This document shows, in pieces, positions 19,679 through 28,476 of a stretch of 64,000 bases of DNA. This DNA comes from Cellulophaga lytica DSM 7489 (lineage in GTDB: Bacteria > Bacteroidota > Bacteroidia > Flavobacteriales > Flavobacteriaceae): contig NC_015167.1 of the NCBI RefSeq assembly GCF_000190595.1, positions 3,022,501-3,086,500 of the forward strand. Direction: 5' to 3'. Numbering within the stretch: the stretch's first letter is position 1; the number at the start of each line of letters is the position of its first letter. Position numbers and translations under genes: made by a program. The notes below the pieces were generated by a model. That model was not told the origin of the DNA. It worked only from the letters and a program-made list of their open reading frames with translations, and did no database searches.

Positions 19679-19751
19679 ATATGTTGTATATTTTATAGTA
19701 TTAGTATTTTTACGGAGTTAAAAACAATTACCTTACCAAAACAGTAATGCA

Positions 19752-19764
19752 GACAAAATGACTG
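19752..19764 (-). promoter_or_regulatory. Candidate heat-shock control motif upstream of clpB
   Basis: Minus strand reads CAGTCATTTTGTC, which matches CTGCCACCTTGTC upstream of dnaK at 9 of 13 positions, all differences but one being pyrimidine changes. Role inferred from the two chaperone contexts. Confidence 0.35.
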
Positions 19765-19846
19765 TTTTTACGGGGTTTTGCAGGACATTTAGTCAGTTGT
19801 AAGGTTGTGTTTTTAGATCGACTTAACTATAAAATTAATATTTATA

Positions 19847-20239
19847 ATGGGAATATTTACAGGTTTATTTGGTGGTAAGGAAGAAAATAAAAAAGAGGAA
19901 AAAGATTTACCTTGGATACCCTTAACTACTGTTGCGCAATTGCAGGATATTGAAGAAAAATCTAAAACAAAAACGCAGTTTATTTTTAAGCATTCTACCA
20001 CTTGTGGTATTAGCCGTATGGTTATAAAAATGTTTAGAGATACATACAATTTTACAGAAGACCAAGCAGATTTATACTACTTAGATTTGTTGCAATACAG
20101 AGAAGTTTCTAATGAAACAGGGTATAAGTTTCAGGTAATTCATCAATCACCACAATTGTTGGTTGTAAAAAATGGAGTTGCGGTTGCTGATGCTTCTCAC
20201 GGTTCTATAACAGACTTAGATTTAGAAAAATATTCATAA
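19847..20239 (+). CDS. ytxJ: Bacillithiol system redox-active protein YtxJ
   Basis: A 130-residue thioredoxin-fold protein. The single active cysteine is Cys53 in KHSTTCGIS, and the strand IHQSPQLLVVKNG follows, both typical of YtxJ (DUF2847), a monothiol bacilliredoxin-like protein. It would remove bacillithiol from mixed disulfides in the cytoplasm; no signal peptide is present. The opening residues (GLFGGKEENKKEEK) are a charged, low-complexity lead. It lies alone, divergent from clpB, and ends in a strong hairpin. Confidence 0.85.
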   Translation: MGIFTGLFGGKEENKKEEKDLPWIPLTTVAQLQDIEEKSKTKTQFIFKHSTTCGISRMVIKMFRDTYNFTEDQADLYYLDLLQYREVSNETGYKFQVIHQSPQLLVVKNGVAVADASHGSITDLDLEKYS

Positions 20240-20241
20240 AT

Positions 20242-20273
20242 AAAAACGCCCTTGCATTTGCAAGGGCGTTTTT
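20242..20273. terminator. Terminator after ytxJ
   Basis: A perfect 14-bp GC-rich stem (20242-20255 with 20260-20273), loop ATTT, flanked by A and T runs. It lies between convergent genes and can serve both strands. Confidence 0.92.
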
Positions 20274-20287
20274 ATAATTACTTATTA

Positions 20288-21472
20288 TTAGAACTTATGT
20301 CTTATAATAATGTTTTTTAAATTGGCCTTTAAACTTTCACCAGCATCATAAACCATTTGCTCGTTGGTAGGGAACTCCACAGATTTTAAGCTTAACATAG
20401 AAATTAAATCACTTGTTAAAGCTCTTTTATCACCTCTATAATTTGCGTAGTTGTGTTCAAAAACAAACTGACTAGCTAAAGGGTATGTATTTACTTGTTG
20501 CCTTGTATTTAAATCTATAAAGCTTACAACACCAGTTACTTGCGCAGACTTAGATTGTGTAAATTGGTAAAAATTACACCTTACAGTTTTAAATTTATCT
20601 GTTTTTACTTTGTTGCCATCTTCATCTACAACAACTTCACCATCTTTATCTAGTACATATTTGTAACCATCTTTAATTTGAGACTCTTTTACAAGTTCTT
20701 TTTCTCTAATCTGTTCTGGTGAAATATTTATTTCTCTAAAGTCTACTTCCATTTCATAATCATACTTAACAGTACTCATTGGTTGTGCGTGGTACTCTGT
20801 CCATAAATCATTTAAGCCATAGGTATTAAAGTTTAGTAAATCATCTTCTAAACGTACCGGAATAATTTTATCTGTACTATTTATAAGCTTTACTCTAACA
20901 TAATCTATTCCTTTGTTGTGTGCTTCTTCAATTTTTATTCTGCTGTCTTCATAATTAGGACTCAACTCGTTTAGATAATTAAAATCATCATATGCTCTTC
21001 TGTAATCATCTTTGCTCACTGCGTTAGCAAGTAAATTACTAGCGTTACTATATAAATAGTCTGCTAACTGTTTTTTAGAAGACAATATTTTATCATTATA
21101 ATTAACAATATTAAAATCTGCATTTCTGTTTTCATCTACTATCCTTAATGGTAGTAATGGCTTAATTTGTTCTTGTATATTTTTAAGTCGTGTGTAGGCA
21201 TTAAAAATATTTTCGTAGTTAGCAGCGTTGCCGTCTTTCTTTAAAAAGGCAATATTACTTAATTCTCTTTCTGTATTTTTTTTAAATGCATCTTCTAATA
21301 ATGAGATATATGGTTGGTTGCTTTTTTTAGTTTTATTAGAAGCTAAATTTTTAATAGAAGTTTGTATTACAGATAAATAGTTACCTGTATTTATTGCTTC
21401 TTGAGTCTTTTTAACTCCACTACAGGAGGCTAAAAAAATTGATACTGCGGTTAATAGTAAAATTTTTTTCAT
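20288..21472 (-). CDS. Conserved lipoprotein of unknown function
   Basis: A 394-residue predicted lipoprotein whose signal peptide ends FLASC (Cys17). A longer in-frame start exists at 21526, but the ATG at 21472 begins a normal signal sequence. The first half (about 20-200) is helical and TPR-like, with motifs such as YDDFNYLNELSPNYEDS. The second half is beta-rich and includes KDGEVVVDEDGNKVKTDKF. I do not recognise a named family; similar proteins seem common in Flavobacteria. No enzymatic motif is visible. It is a single-gene unit convergent with ytxJ. Confidence 0.65.
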   Translation of the reverse strand: MKKILLLTAVSIFLASCSGVKKTQEAINTGNYLSVIQTSIKNLASNKTKKSNQPYISLLEDAFKKNTERELSNIAFLKKDGNAANYENIFNAYTRLKNIQEQIKPLLPLRIVDENRNADFNIVNYNDKILSSKKQLADYLYSNASNLLANAVSKDDYRRAYDDFNYLNELSPNYEDSRIKIEEAHNKGIDYVRVKLINSTDKIIPVRLEDDLLNFNTYGLNDLWTEYHAQPMSTVKYDYEMEVDFREINISPEQIREKELVKESQIKDGYKYVLDKDGEVVVDEDGNKVKTDKFKTVRCNFYQFTQSKSAQVTGVVSFIDLNTRQQVNTYPLASQFVFEHNYANYRGDKRALTSDLISMLSLKSVEFPTNEQMVYDAGESLKANLKNIIIRHKF

Positions 21473-21646
21473 AACATCTAAATTTAATATTGTAGGTATG
21501 TTTTCAATAGTCGTGCCAACATACAAAAGAGAAAACGCTTACAGTGGTTAAATAGTATATTTTACAAGGGGTAATAGCGTAATATTTTTTTTGTTAGAAT
21601 ATAATTATGGTCTAATATTTTGATTAATAGTATAATTATTGAGCAA

Positions 21647-21675
21647 AAAAAATTCCCTTTAAAAGGGAATTTTTT
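21647..21675 (-). terminator. fahA terminator
   Basis: Stem 21647-21659 with 21663-21675 around a three-base loop, AT-rich with a CCC/GGG core, followed by a T run on the minus strand. It begins 16 bases past the fahA stop. Confidence 0.82.
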
Positions 21676-21690
21676 AAATGTATATGTAAA

Positions 21691-22974
21691 TTATTTAATG
21701 GATATTGCAGGTAGTAATTTAGTAGAAACTTCTCCAAAACCAATACGCACACCGTCTTTTTTACAATAACCTCTTAAGGTAACAGTGTCATTATCTTGTA
21801 TAAATTTTCTGGTTTCTCCGTTAGATAATTCTACTGGTTTAGTTCCTTGCCAAGACAACTCTAGCATAGATCCGTAAGAGTCTGGAGTTGGACCAGATAT
21901 GGTTCCGCTTCCCATCATATCACCACTATTAACCTTGCAACCATTTATGGTGTGGTGTGCAAGTTGTTGAGCCATTGTCCAGTACATGTATTTAAAATTA
22001 GATTTAGAAACAGTAGTAGGTTCTCCATTTTCTGGTGTAATATCTACTTCTAAATTAATATCAAAAGATTTATCTCCTGTTTGTTGTAAATAGGGTAGTG
22101 GTTTAGGTTCTTGTGCAGGGCTCGCTGTTCTAAAAGGTTCTAAAGCATCTAATGTAACTATCCACGGAGAAATTGAAGAAGCAAAGTTTTTAGCTAAAAA
22201 CGGGCCTAGAGGTACATATTCCCATTTTTGAATATCTCTGGCACTCCAATCATTAAATACTACCATGCCAAAAATATAATCTTCGGCTTCATCAACAGGT
22301 ATAGGTTCACCTAATAGGTTAGCGTCTGTAGTAATAAAAGCAGTCTCTAGTTCAAAATCTACTAATTTTGATGGGCCAAATACAGGAGTTTCTTCACCCT
22401 TAGGTAATGTTTGTCCGTTTGGTCTATGTACAGGAGTGCCACTTGGTATAATTGTAGAGCTTCTGCCGTGGTAACCAACAGGTATATGCAACCAATTTGG
22501 TAATAAAGCATTGTTAGGGTCTCTAAACATTGTACCAACATTAGTAGCATGTTCCTTACTAGAGTAAAAATCTGTGTAATCACCAATTTGTACAGGTAAT
22601 TGCATTTCTACCTCATTCATAGTAAAAAGTACAATTTTTTTGTGCTCTTCATTATTTTGTAATGCAGGATTGTTAATATCAAAAATTTCGCTAATTCTGT
22701 TACGAACCAAGCGCCATGTTTTTTTACCGTCTGATATAAAATCATTTAAAGAATCTTGTAAAAAAATATCATCTGTTAACGGTATACCATCAAAATACCC
22801 TAATTGGTGCAGAGCACCTAAATCTATTGCATAGTCTCCTATACGAGTACCTATGGTAATAATATCGTCCCTGGTTAAAAATACACCAAAAGGAATATTC
22901 TGAATTGGAAAGTCTGAAGTAGAATCAACAGAAATCCAAGATTTTTTTGAAGGATCGTTAGTTTTTATAGGCAT
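21691..22974 (-). CDS. fahA: Fumarylacetoacetase
   Basis: A 427-residue hydrolase that splits fumarylacetoacetate to fumarate and acetoacetate, the last step of tyrosine and phenylalanine breakdown. Seen motifs are NIPFGVFLTRDD near the N-terminus, FRDPNNALLPNWLHIPVGYHGRSS with the catalytic His, VDFELETAFI, VVFNDWSARDIQKWEYVPLGPFLAKNFASSISPWI, and the SGTISGP oxyanion region. Length matches the eukaryote-like FAH rather than the short bacterial FAH-family hydrolases. The other genes of the pathway are not nearby. It is divergent from glyA. Confidence 0.95.
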   Translation of the reverse strand: MPIKTNDPSKKSWISVDSTSDFPIQNIPFGVFLTRDDIITIGTRIGDYAIDLGALHQLGYFDGIPLTDDIFLQDSLNDFISDGKKTWRLVRNRISEIFDINNPALQNNEEHKKIVLFTMNEVEMQLPVQIGDYTDFYSSKEHATNVGTMFRDPNNALLPNWLHIPVGYHGRSSTIIPSGTPVHRPNGQTLPKGEETPVFGPSKLVDFELETAFITTDANLLGEPIPVDEAEDYIFGMVVFNDWSARDIQKWEYVPLGPFLAKNFASSISPWIVTLDALEPFRTASPAQEPKPLPYLQQTGDKSFDINLEVDITPENGEPTTVSKSNFKYMYWTMAQQLAHHTINGCKVNSGDMMGSGTISGPTPDSYGSMLELSWQGTKPVELSNGETRKFIQDNDTVTLRGYCKKDGVRIGFGEVSTKLLPAISIK

Positions 22975-23011
22975 ATTGTACGTGTTAATTTTTTTTTGAT
23001 AAATTTCTTTT

Positions 23012-23019
23012 CAAATATA
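23012..23019 (-). promoter_or_regulatory. Putative fahA -7 box
   Basis: Minus strand reads TATATTTG (23019-23012), 37 bases before the start codon. The nearest TTG on that strand (23047-23045) gives a long 25-base spacer. Confidence 0.4.
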
Positions 23020-23085
23020 TTATTTTCTTCTGATTAAAGAATCTCAATTTGTATTTTTACACTTTATTAACGCAATAAAATATCT

Positions 23086-24357
23086 ATGCAACGCGATAAC
23101 CAAATTTTTGATTTAATTAATGACGAAAAACAACGTCAATTAGAAGGAATAGAATTAATAGCTTCAGAGAATTTTACAAGTCCACAAGTTATGGAGGCAG
23201 CAGGTTCTGTGCTTACCAATAAATATGCAGAAGGTTATCCTGGAAAGCGTTATTATGGTGGTTGTGAGGTTGTTGATGAAATTGAGCAATTAGCAATAGA
23301 TAGAGCAAAAGAGCTTTTTGGAGCAGAATATGTAAACGTGCAGCCACACTCGGGGTCACAGGCAAATGCATCTGTATATCATGCGTGCTTAAAGCCTGGA
23401 GATACTATTTTAGGTTTTGATTTATCTCATGGAGGGCATTTAACTCACGGATCTCCTGTAAACTTTTCTGGGCGTTTGTATAATCCGGTTTTTTATGGAG
23501 TAGAAGAAGAAACAGGAGTTTTAAACTATGATAAAATACAAGAAATAGCAACTAAAGAAAAGCCTAAAATGATTATTGCAGGTGCTTCTGCTTACTCTAG
23601 AGATATAGATTTTGAGCGTTTTAGAGTTATTGCAGATAGTGTTGGTGCTTTATTGTTAGCAGATATTTCGCATCCGGCAGGTTTAATTGCAAAGGGTATA
23701 TTAAATGACCCAATGCCACATTGCCACATTGTTACTACTACTACGCACAAAACATTACGTGGTCCTAGAGGAGGAATGATTATGATGGGGAAAGATTTTG
23801 AAAATCCTTTTGGGATAAAACTTAAAAATGGAAATTTACGTAAGATGTCTGCTTTATTAGATTTAGCAGTTTTTCCTGGTAACCAAGGCGGACCATTAGA
23901 GCATATTATTGCAGCCAAAGCTGTAGCTTTTGGAGAAGCTTTAACAGATGAGTATTTGCATTATATGATTCAGGTTAAGAAAAACGCAGCAGCTATGGCA
24001 GCAGCTTTTGTTAAAAAAGATTATAAAATAATTTCTGGAGGTACAGATAACCATATGATGCTTATTGACCTAAGAAATAAAAATATAACAGGTAAGGACG
24101 CAGAAAATGCTTTAGTTAAAGCAGATATTACAGCAAATAAAAATATGGTTCCTTTTGATGATAAATCTCCTTTTGTAACTTCAGGAATCCGTTTTGGAAC
24201 TGCGGCTATTACAACACGTGGTTTAAAAGAAGATGATATGCAAACTATTGTAGATTTTGTAGATGCTGTAATTAATAGCCCAGAAGATGAAGAGGTTATT
24301 TTAAATGTTAGAGAAAAAGTAAATGCTCTAATGGAAGGTAGAGCATTGTTTAATTAA
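23086..24357 (+). CDS. glyA: Serine hydroxymethyltransferase
   Basis: A 423-residue PLP enzyme that interconverts serine and glycine and charges tetrahydrofolate with a one-carbon unit. Seen are [19 protein letters not shown], the [17 protein letters not shown] loop, [23 protein letters not shown] and the PLP lysine Lys222 in [14 protein letters not shown]. Length and motifs are standard. It ends in a strong hairpin shared with the next, leftward gene. No glycine riboswitch was seen upstream. Confidence 0.97.
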   Translation: MQRDNQIFDLINDEKQRQLEGIELIASENFTSPQVMEAAGSVLTNKYAEGYPGKRYYGGCEVVDEIEQLAIDRAKELFGAEYVNVQPHSGSQANASVYHACLKPGDTILGFDLSHGGHLTHGSPVNFSGRLYNPVFYGVEEETGVLNYDKIQEIATKEKPKMIIAGASAYSRDIDFERFRVIADSVGALLLADISHPAGLIAKGILNDPMPHCHIVTTTTHKTLRGPRGGMIMMGKDFENPFGIKLKNGNLRKMSALLDLAVFPGNQGGPLEHIIAAKAVAFGEALTDEYLHYMIQVKKNAAAMAAAFVKKDYKIISGGTDNHMMLIDLRNKNITGKDAENALVKADITANKNMVPFDDKSPFVTSGIRFGTAAITTRGLKEDDMQTIVDFVDAVINSPEDEEVILNVREKVNALMEGRALFN

Positions 24358-24380
24358 TAGTAAACTTATAATAACCGTTA

Positions 24381-24416
24381 AAAAAATGGAAAACCTATAC
24401 AGGTTTTCCATTTTTT
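24381..24416. terminator. Bidirectional terminator after glyA
   Basis: A perfect 16-bp stem (24381-24396 with 24401-24416), loop ATAC, with A and T runs at either end. Its right arm overlaps the stop codon of the leftward unknown gene. Confidence 0.92.
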
Positions 24417-25059
24417 ATATATGATCTATCATAAACAGATCACCTCTATTAGTGCTGTTGTTGCGCACATCATAAATAACGGCATCTTCTTCAGACTCAT
24501 AATAAAGTCCCCAGAATCCAAAGTAAGATTTTTCAGTTATATTGGTTAAGCTTATATTATCTTCAGATAAAATTGGCAAATGTATTTCTGTAGGTAATTC
24601 TAAATTTTCAGTCATTAAACATTCTACATTAGTAACTAACGTATCTAAAATGGCATCTAAGCTATTAACTATACTATTGTTGCATACTTTACTTATAATT
24701 ACAGATGTATCTGCTAAATAAATAGCACATTCAGCTATATCTACAAATTGTTCTGTATTACACCTTAACTTTTCTAAACTTTTGTAAAATTGCTCTAATC
24801 TAGATGAGTTTACATCTAATTTATCTTTTAACCAATTAGAGTTGTTGTAAAAACACACACCTTCTGATAGCCAAAAGTTAGATTGGAACTCAATACCTAT
24901 TTCAAAAGCATCTGGTTTATTGTTTAAGATCCTAATAAGAACTCTAGAAAAATATGCTTTTTCTAGTTCGTTTCTAAAAATTTCTAGTTGTTCTAATATA
25001 CACTCTGGGACATTATTAGAATAACGTATATCATTGTATTGCGATGGGTTAGACATCAT
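24415..25059 (-). CDS. Hypothetical protein, unknown function
   Basis: A 214-residue acidic, probably cytoplasmic protein with no signal peptide or membrane segment. The middle (about 85-150) is helical, with the stretch EQFVDIAECAIYLADTSVIIS. The C-terminal part carries Phe/Tyr-rich FGFWGLYYESEEDAVIYDV. I do not recognise the family. It lies 153 bases downstream of the NarL-type regulator gene, on the same strand, and is the last gene of the leftward signalling island, so it could be a target or accessory of that system. Its stop codon sits in the terminator shared with glyA. Confidence 0.5.
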   Translation of the reverse strand: MMSNPSQYNDIRYSNNVPECILEQLEIFRNELEKAYFSRVLIRILNNKPDAFEIGIEFQSNFWLSEGVCFYNNSNWLKDKLDVNSSRLEQFYKSLEKLRCNTEQFVDIAECAIYLADTSVIISKVCNNSIVNSLDAILDTLVTNVECLMTENLELPTEIHLPILSEDNISLTNITEKSYFGFWGLYYESEEDAVIYDVRNNSTNRGDLFMIDHI

Positions 25060-25212
25060 AGTATCAATTGTAGGTGGTTATACTTACTACAAAGCTATGA
25101 TGATTTTTTGAGTTTGGATTATACGTAAACCTTGGATTTTTTGAGGTTATTATCTTAAATGGGCAAAAAAATGTTAAAGTTTTTAACAGCGTAAGTTGCT
25201 ACTTACATTCTT

Positions 25213-25878
25213 TTAAATAAAGCCCCTCCTTTTTGCCTCGTTAATTAAGGCAAGGTCATTTTCGTTTTCAATATCAAAAATAAATTTAAGTTTACGCTTT
25301 CTGGTTTCTATACCTGTTACAGATAAATTAACGTAATCTACTAAGTCTTTTGTTTTAATTCCTAATGATAAACGATATAGTATTTCTTTATCATCTTCAT
25401 TAATCATTATATTGTTAGTCATTGTTTTTCTAAAAACATCAATGGCAGATTTAGAATAGTATGTACTATCATTTAAAACATTATCTAACGCTTTTTCAAT
25501 CACTTCTTCATTAACTTCTGTTTTAACAATGTAGCCATCTGGGTTTACAGAAGAAAATATATTACTAATTCGCAAACTGTCGCTAAATGAAGATTGAAAT
25601 ATTATTTTTGTTTTAGGAGATATCTCTCTTAAAAGCATTCCTAAATGTTCTCCAGTTTTGTTTCCATCAATATTTTCTTTGTCTGGTTTTTCAATTTGTA
25701 TGTCTAAAAATGCAACATCAAAAATATTACTTTCAATTATTTTTTTAGCCTCTTGGTAGCTATTTGCGGTGGTTAAGTTAATATTATATTTAGCTGGGTT
25801 TATATCTGCAAATGTATACTGGTATCCTTTTAGTATAAGTTGATGATCATCAACAGCTAATATTTTTAGGGTTCGCAT
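25213..25878 (-). CDS. NarL/LuxR-like response regulator
   Basis: A 221-residue two-component regulator. The receiver has the acidic pair Asp10/Asp11, the phospho-acceptor Asp59 in VAFLDI, and the conserved lysine in GYIVKTE. An insertion just after Asp59 (PDKENIDGNKTGEH) is unusual. The C-terminal domain (about 155-221) is a LuxR-like helix-turn-helix with NLSVTGIETRKRKLKFIF, lacking the common 'GxSnkeIA' wording but with the same spacing. It is 23 bases downstream of the histidine kinase gene, which is its obvious partner. Confidence 0.85.
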   Translation of the reverse strand: MRTLKILAVDDHQLILKGYQYTFADINPAKYNINLTTANSYQEAKKIIESNIFDVAFLDIQIEKPDKENIDGNKTGEHLGMLLREISPKTKIIFQSSFSDSLRISNIFSSVNPDGYIVKTEVNEEVIEKALDNVLNDSTYYSKSAIDVFRKTMTNNIMINEDDKEILYRLSLGIKTKDLVDYVNLSVTGIETRKRKLKFIFDIENENDLALINEAKRRGFI

Positions 25879-25901
25879 ATTTTGTTAAACTTTGATCTGG
25901 T

Positions 25902-27881
25902 TTATGAATTAAATACTTTTTTATCTTCTACAGGTATGGTAATGTAGATTTTTGTTCCTTCACCAATTTTACTCTCTATATTAACGTTTGCATTAATTTT
26001 ATTAGCTCTAGAGTAAATATTTTTAAGTCCAATACCTCTTTTTTTCTTTTGGAGGTTAAAACCTACACCATCATCAGATAAAATTACTGATAAATTTGAA
26101 TTCTTCATACTTAAATCTAATAAAATGTTTTCTGCTTTAGAATATTTTACACAGTTTTGTACACCTTCTTGTATTATTCTATATAGGTTAATTTTAATTT
26201 CTGCATTTAAGTAATCCCAATCTATTTTTTTATCAAACGTAAAGCTTGTTTTTATATTTGATGCTTTACTGGTATTGTGTAAAAGTTCTATAATAGAATT
26301 TGTAAAGTTTTGCATTTTTTTGGATGATGCAGCACTTAATGTATGTGATATTGTTCTAATTTCTTCTGCTGTTTCTTGTAATTGCTTTATAAGATCTAAA
26401 CGCTCTGCAATTGCTTCTTCATCTGCTCTTTTATTTGTGGCTTTTAAAATTAAACCTATACCAGTTAAGCTGCCAAGTACACCATCATGTAACTCCTGAG
26501 ATATGCGTAGTTGCTCTTCTTGTTTGGCTTGTGCAAGTTTTCCTTTTTGATCTAACATTAAGTTAAATGTTTCTAAGTTGGTTTCTTGCTGTTCTTGTTC
26601 AAATTTTAATTTCTGATTTTTTATATACTGACTACCAATTATAAAAATAGCAAAAGCCAATAGGAGGGCACCAATTACAAAAGATATTAGAATTTGTTTT
26701 TGTTCTTCTAATTCTTCTTTTTCTTCAATTACCTCGTCAGTTTCATATTTAATACGAGTAAATTTATCTTGTATCATACGCTCCTCTGCAATTAAGCTAT
26801 CATTTAAAACAATATATTTATGAGCATAGTTACTTGCATTTATGGGGTCTATAGATGTTAAAATGTCATATGCTTGTAATAATCGTTTATTGTTTTTGTT
26901 TGCTAAGGAATACTCTTCAGATTTTTTAGCGTTTTCTAACGCTTTAGAAGTATCCTTTTTTAAAATGTAAAACTCCGCTAAATTATAATGACTAATAGCT
27001 AATCCTGTGTTGTCTCCTAAGCTATCTCTAATTTGTAAGGCGCGTATTAATTGTTTTTCTACATTAATTGTATCTTTAATTTTTAACTTAGTATAGGCTA
27101 GGTTGTCTAAAACTTTAGCGTAGAATAATGCTTTTTTTTCATACAAACTGTCTACGGCTAACACTTTTTCATAGTTTTCTATTGCATTATCATAATCTTC
27201 TTTATCTCTATATACATTAGCAATATTGTTTACTAAGGTTGTATTTATTTTACTTTTAGGTTTAATCTTTTTGTAATATTCTAGTGCTTTATTATAGTAC
27301 TCTAAAGCTCTATCATGTTCTTTTAGTGCATTAGTAACTGATCCTAAATTGTTGTATGAACTATATAGTTCTAAATCTGAGTCTTCAACATCATCAAATA
27401 ATTCAATAGCTTTTATGGTAGATATTTCACTACCTCTATAATCTTTTACATGTGATTGTAAAATAGAGAGTGATTGAAGAACTGTACCTTCTTTTTTCTT
27501 CTTTTTTTGAAGAGCAAAAATGTTTTGTGCTTTTAAGTAGTAAACGTAACTACTGTCTACTTTTAATTTTTCGTGGAAAAAATATCCCAGATCCCAATAA
27601 GCATAAGCTAATAATGTAGAGTCTTTTTGTTTTAGAGATAACTCCATTACTTTTTTATTGGTTTCTCTAAAATTTAAGGAGTCGTCTTGTGTTAAATAAG
27701 TGTATGCAAGTGAGTGTAGTTGTCTTCTGTAAACAGAATCCTTTTTATGTTGCAAAAGGTTTGTAGTATCTTTTGTTTTTTGTTGATGCTTTGTAACTTC
27801 TACAAGCTGTTGCTTCTCCTTTTTTTGATTACAAGAAAATAGTAATACCGTAATAATAAGTAGCGTATATAATTTTTGCAC
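25902..27881 (-). CDS. TPR-containing sensor histidine kinase with lipoprotein signal (NarX/DesK-like HisKA_3)
   Basis: A 659-residue sensor. The signal peptide ends LLFSC (Cys17), so the N-terminus may be lipid-anchored outside the inner membrane. TPR repeats fill roughly residues 50-360, with clear units such as YNNLGSVTNALKEHDRALEYY. A membrane helix lies at about 397-420, then a coiled coil, then the HisKA_3 dimerisation domain with His465 in QELHDGVLGSL. The ATPase domain has EGVQNCVKYS (N box) and SDDGVGFNL (G1). This is the standard Bacteroidota TPR kinase design. It is followed by its NarL-type regulator. Confidence 0.9.
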   Translation of the reverse strand: MQKLYTLLIITVLLFSCNQKKEKQQLVEVTKHQQKTKDTTNLLQHKKDSVYRRQLHSLAYTYLTQDDSLNFRETNKKVMELSLKQKDSTLLAYAYWDLGYFFHEKLKVDSSYVYYLKAQNIFALQKKKKKEGTVLQSLSILQSHVKDYRGSEISTIKAIELFDDVEDSDLELYSSYNNLGSVTNALKEHDRALEYYNKALEYYKKIKPKSKINTTLVNNIANVYRDKEDYDNAIENYEKVLAVDSLYEKKALFYAKVLDNLAYTKLKIKDTINVEKQLIRALQIRDSLGDNTGLAISHYNLAEFYILKKDTSKALENAKKSEEYSLANKNNKRLLQAYDILTSIDPINASNYAHKYIVLNDSLIAEERMIQDKFTRIKYETDEVIEEKEELEEQKQILISFVIGALLLAFAIFIIGSQYIKNQKLKFEQEQQETNLETFNLMLDQKGKLAQAKQEEQLRISQELHDGVLGSLTGIGLILKATNKRADEEAIAERLDLIKQLQETAEEIRTISHTLSAASSKKMQNFTNSIIELLHNTSKASNIKTSFTFDKKIDWDYLNAEIKINLYRIIQEGVQNCVKYSKAENILLDLSMKNSNLSVILSDDGVGFNLQKKKRGIGLKNIYSRANKINANVNIESKIGEGTKIYITIPVEDKKVFNS

Positions 27882-27916
27882 GTAGATTGGGTTTTTAAAT
27901 ACCCCAAGGTATAAAA

Positions 27917-27945
27917 AAAGCCTTAAATGTTAAATTTAAGGCTTT
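27917..27945 (-). terminator. Terminator after the repeat lipoprotein gene
   Basis: A perfect 12-bp stem (27917-27928 with 27934-27945), loop GTTAA, followed by a T7 run on the minus strand. It separates the repeat lipoprotein transcript from the kinase gene. Confidence 0.82.
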
Positions 27946-27972
27946 AAAATATTTTTATTTTTTTTAAAGTTT

Positions 27973-28344
27973 TTAGTCTACTGCACCACCACTACCTTTT
28001 GGCAATTCAACTTCATCGTCATCAGTACTAACTTCACCACCACTACCTTTTGGCAATTCAACTTCATCATCATCAGTACCAACTTCACCGCCGCTACCTT
28101 TTGGAAATTCAACTTCATCATCATCAGTACTAACTTCACCGCCGCTACCTTTTGGCAATTCAACTTCATCGTCATCAGTACCAACTTCACCGCCACTACC
28201 TTTTGGAAATTCAACTTCATCATCATCAGTAGCATTAATATTTTCATATAAAGCGTCATCAGATGCACTGTCTACATCACAAGAGAATAATAATAGGCTA
28301 AAGATAAATAATACAAGTAGGTTAATTAAATTTTTCATAATCAT
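27973..28344 (-). CDS. Small lipoprotein built of five 17-residue acidic/glycine repeats
   Basis: A 123-residue protein (121 if the second ATG at 28338 is used). The lipoprotein signal ends LLFSC; the mature protein begins CDVDSASDD, an acidic lead like the surface-export signals described for Bacteroidota lipoproteins. From residue 39 to the end it is five head-to-tail repeats of TDDDEVE(F/L)PKGSGGEV(G/S), alternating F...G and L...S forms. The function is unknown; the pattern suggests a flexible, calcium-binding or surface-exposed tail. It lies between a LytTR regulator gene (132 bases upstream) and a sensor kinase gene (downstream beyond a terminator). Confidence 0.75.
   Translation of the reverse strand: MIMKNLINLLVLFIFSLLLFSCDVDSASDDALYENINATDDDEVEFPKGSGGEVGTDDDEVELPKGSGGEVSTDDDEVEFPKGSGGEVGTDDDEVELPKGSGGEVSTDDDEVELPKGSGGAVD
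27976..28230 (-). repeat. Five tandem 51-bp coding repeats
   Basis: The DNA behind the five 17-residue protein repeats. Copies differ by only a few bases, mostly third-position changes plus the F/L and G/S swaps. The F-G/L-S alternation suggests that a two-unit (102-bp) block was itself duplicated. Confidence 0.9.
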
Positions 28345-28476
28345 TTTTTTTGGTTAAATATATTTTTATTGCTTTGCTAAAGTATAATTATTTACTGTCT
28401 GTATAAGTAAGAAATTATATCTATTAGTGTAAGTCATATATCTGTTAGTGTTTGGGGTGGTTTTGTTAGTTTTTGT

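Noticed and set aside
27976-28230. The regular repeats looked like a CRISPR array
   Set aside because: Units are adjacent with no spacers, are in frame and encode a lipoprotein.
27978-28268. A 96-residue frame in another phase across the repeat lipoprotein, also repetitive
   Set aside because: It exists only because the 51-bp unit keeps every phase open. It has no signal peptide, and the chosen frame has a proper lipoprotein start.
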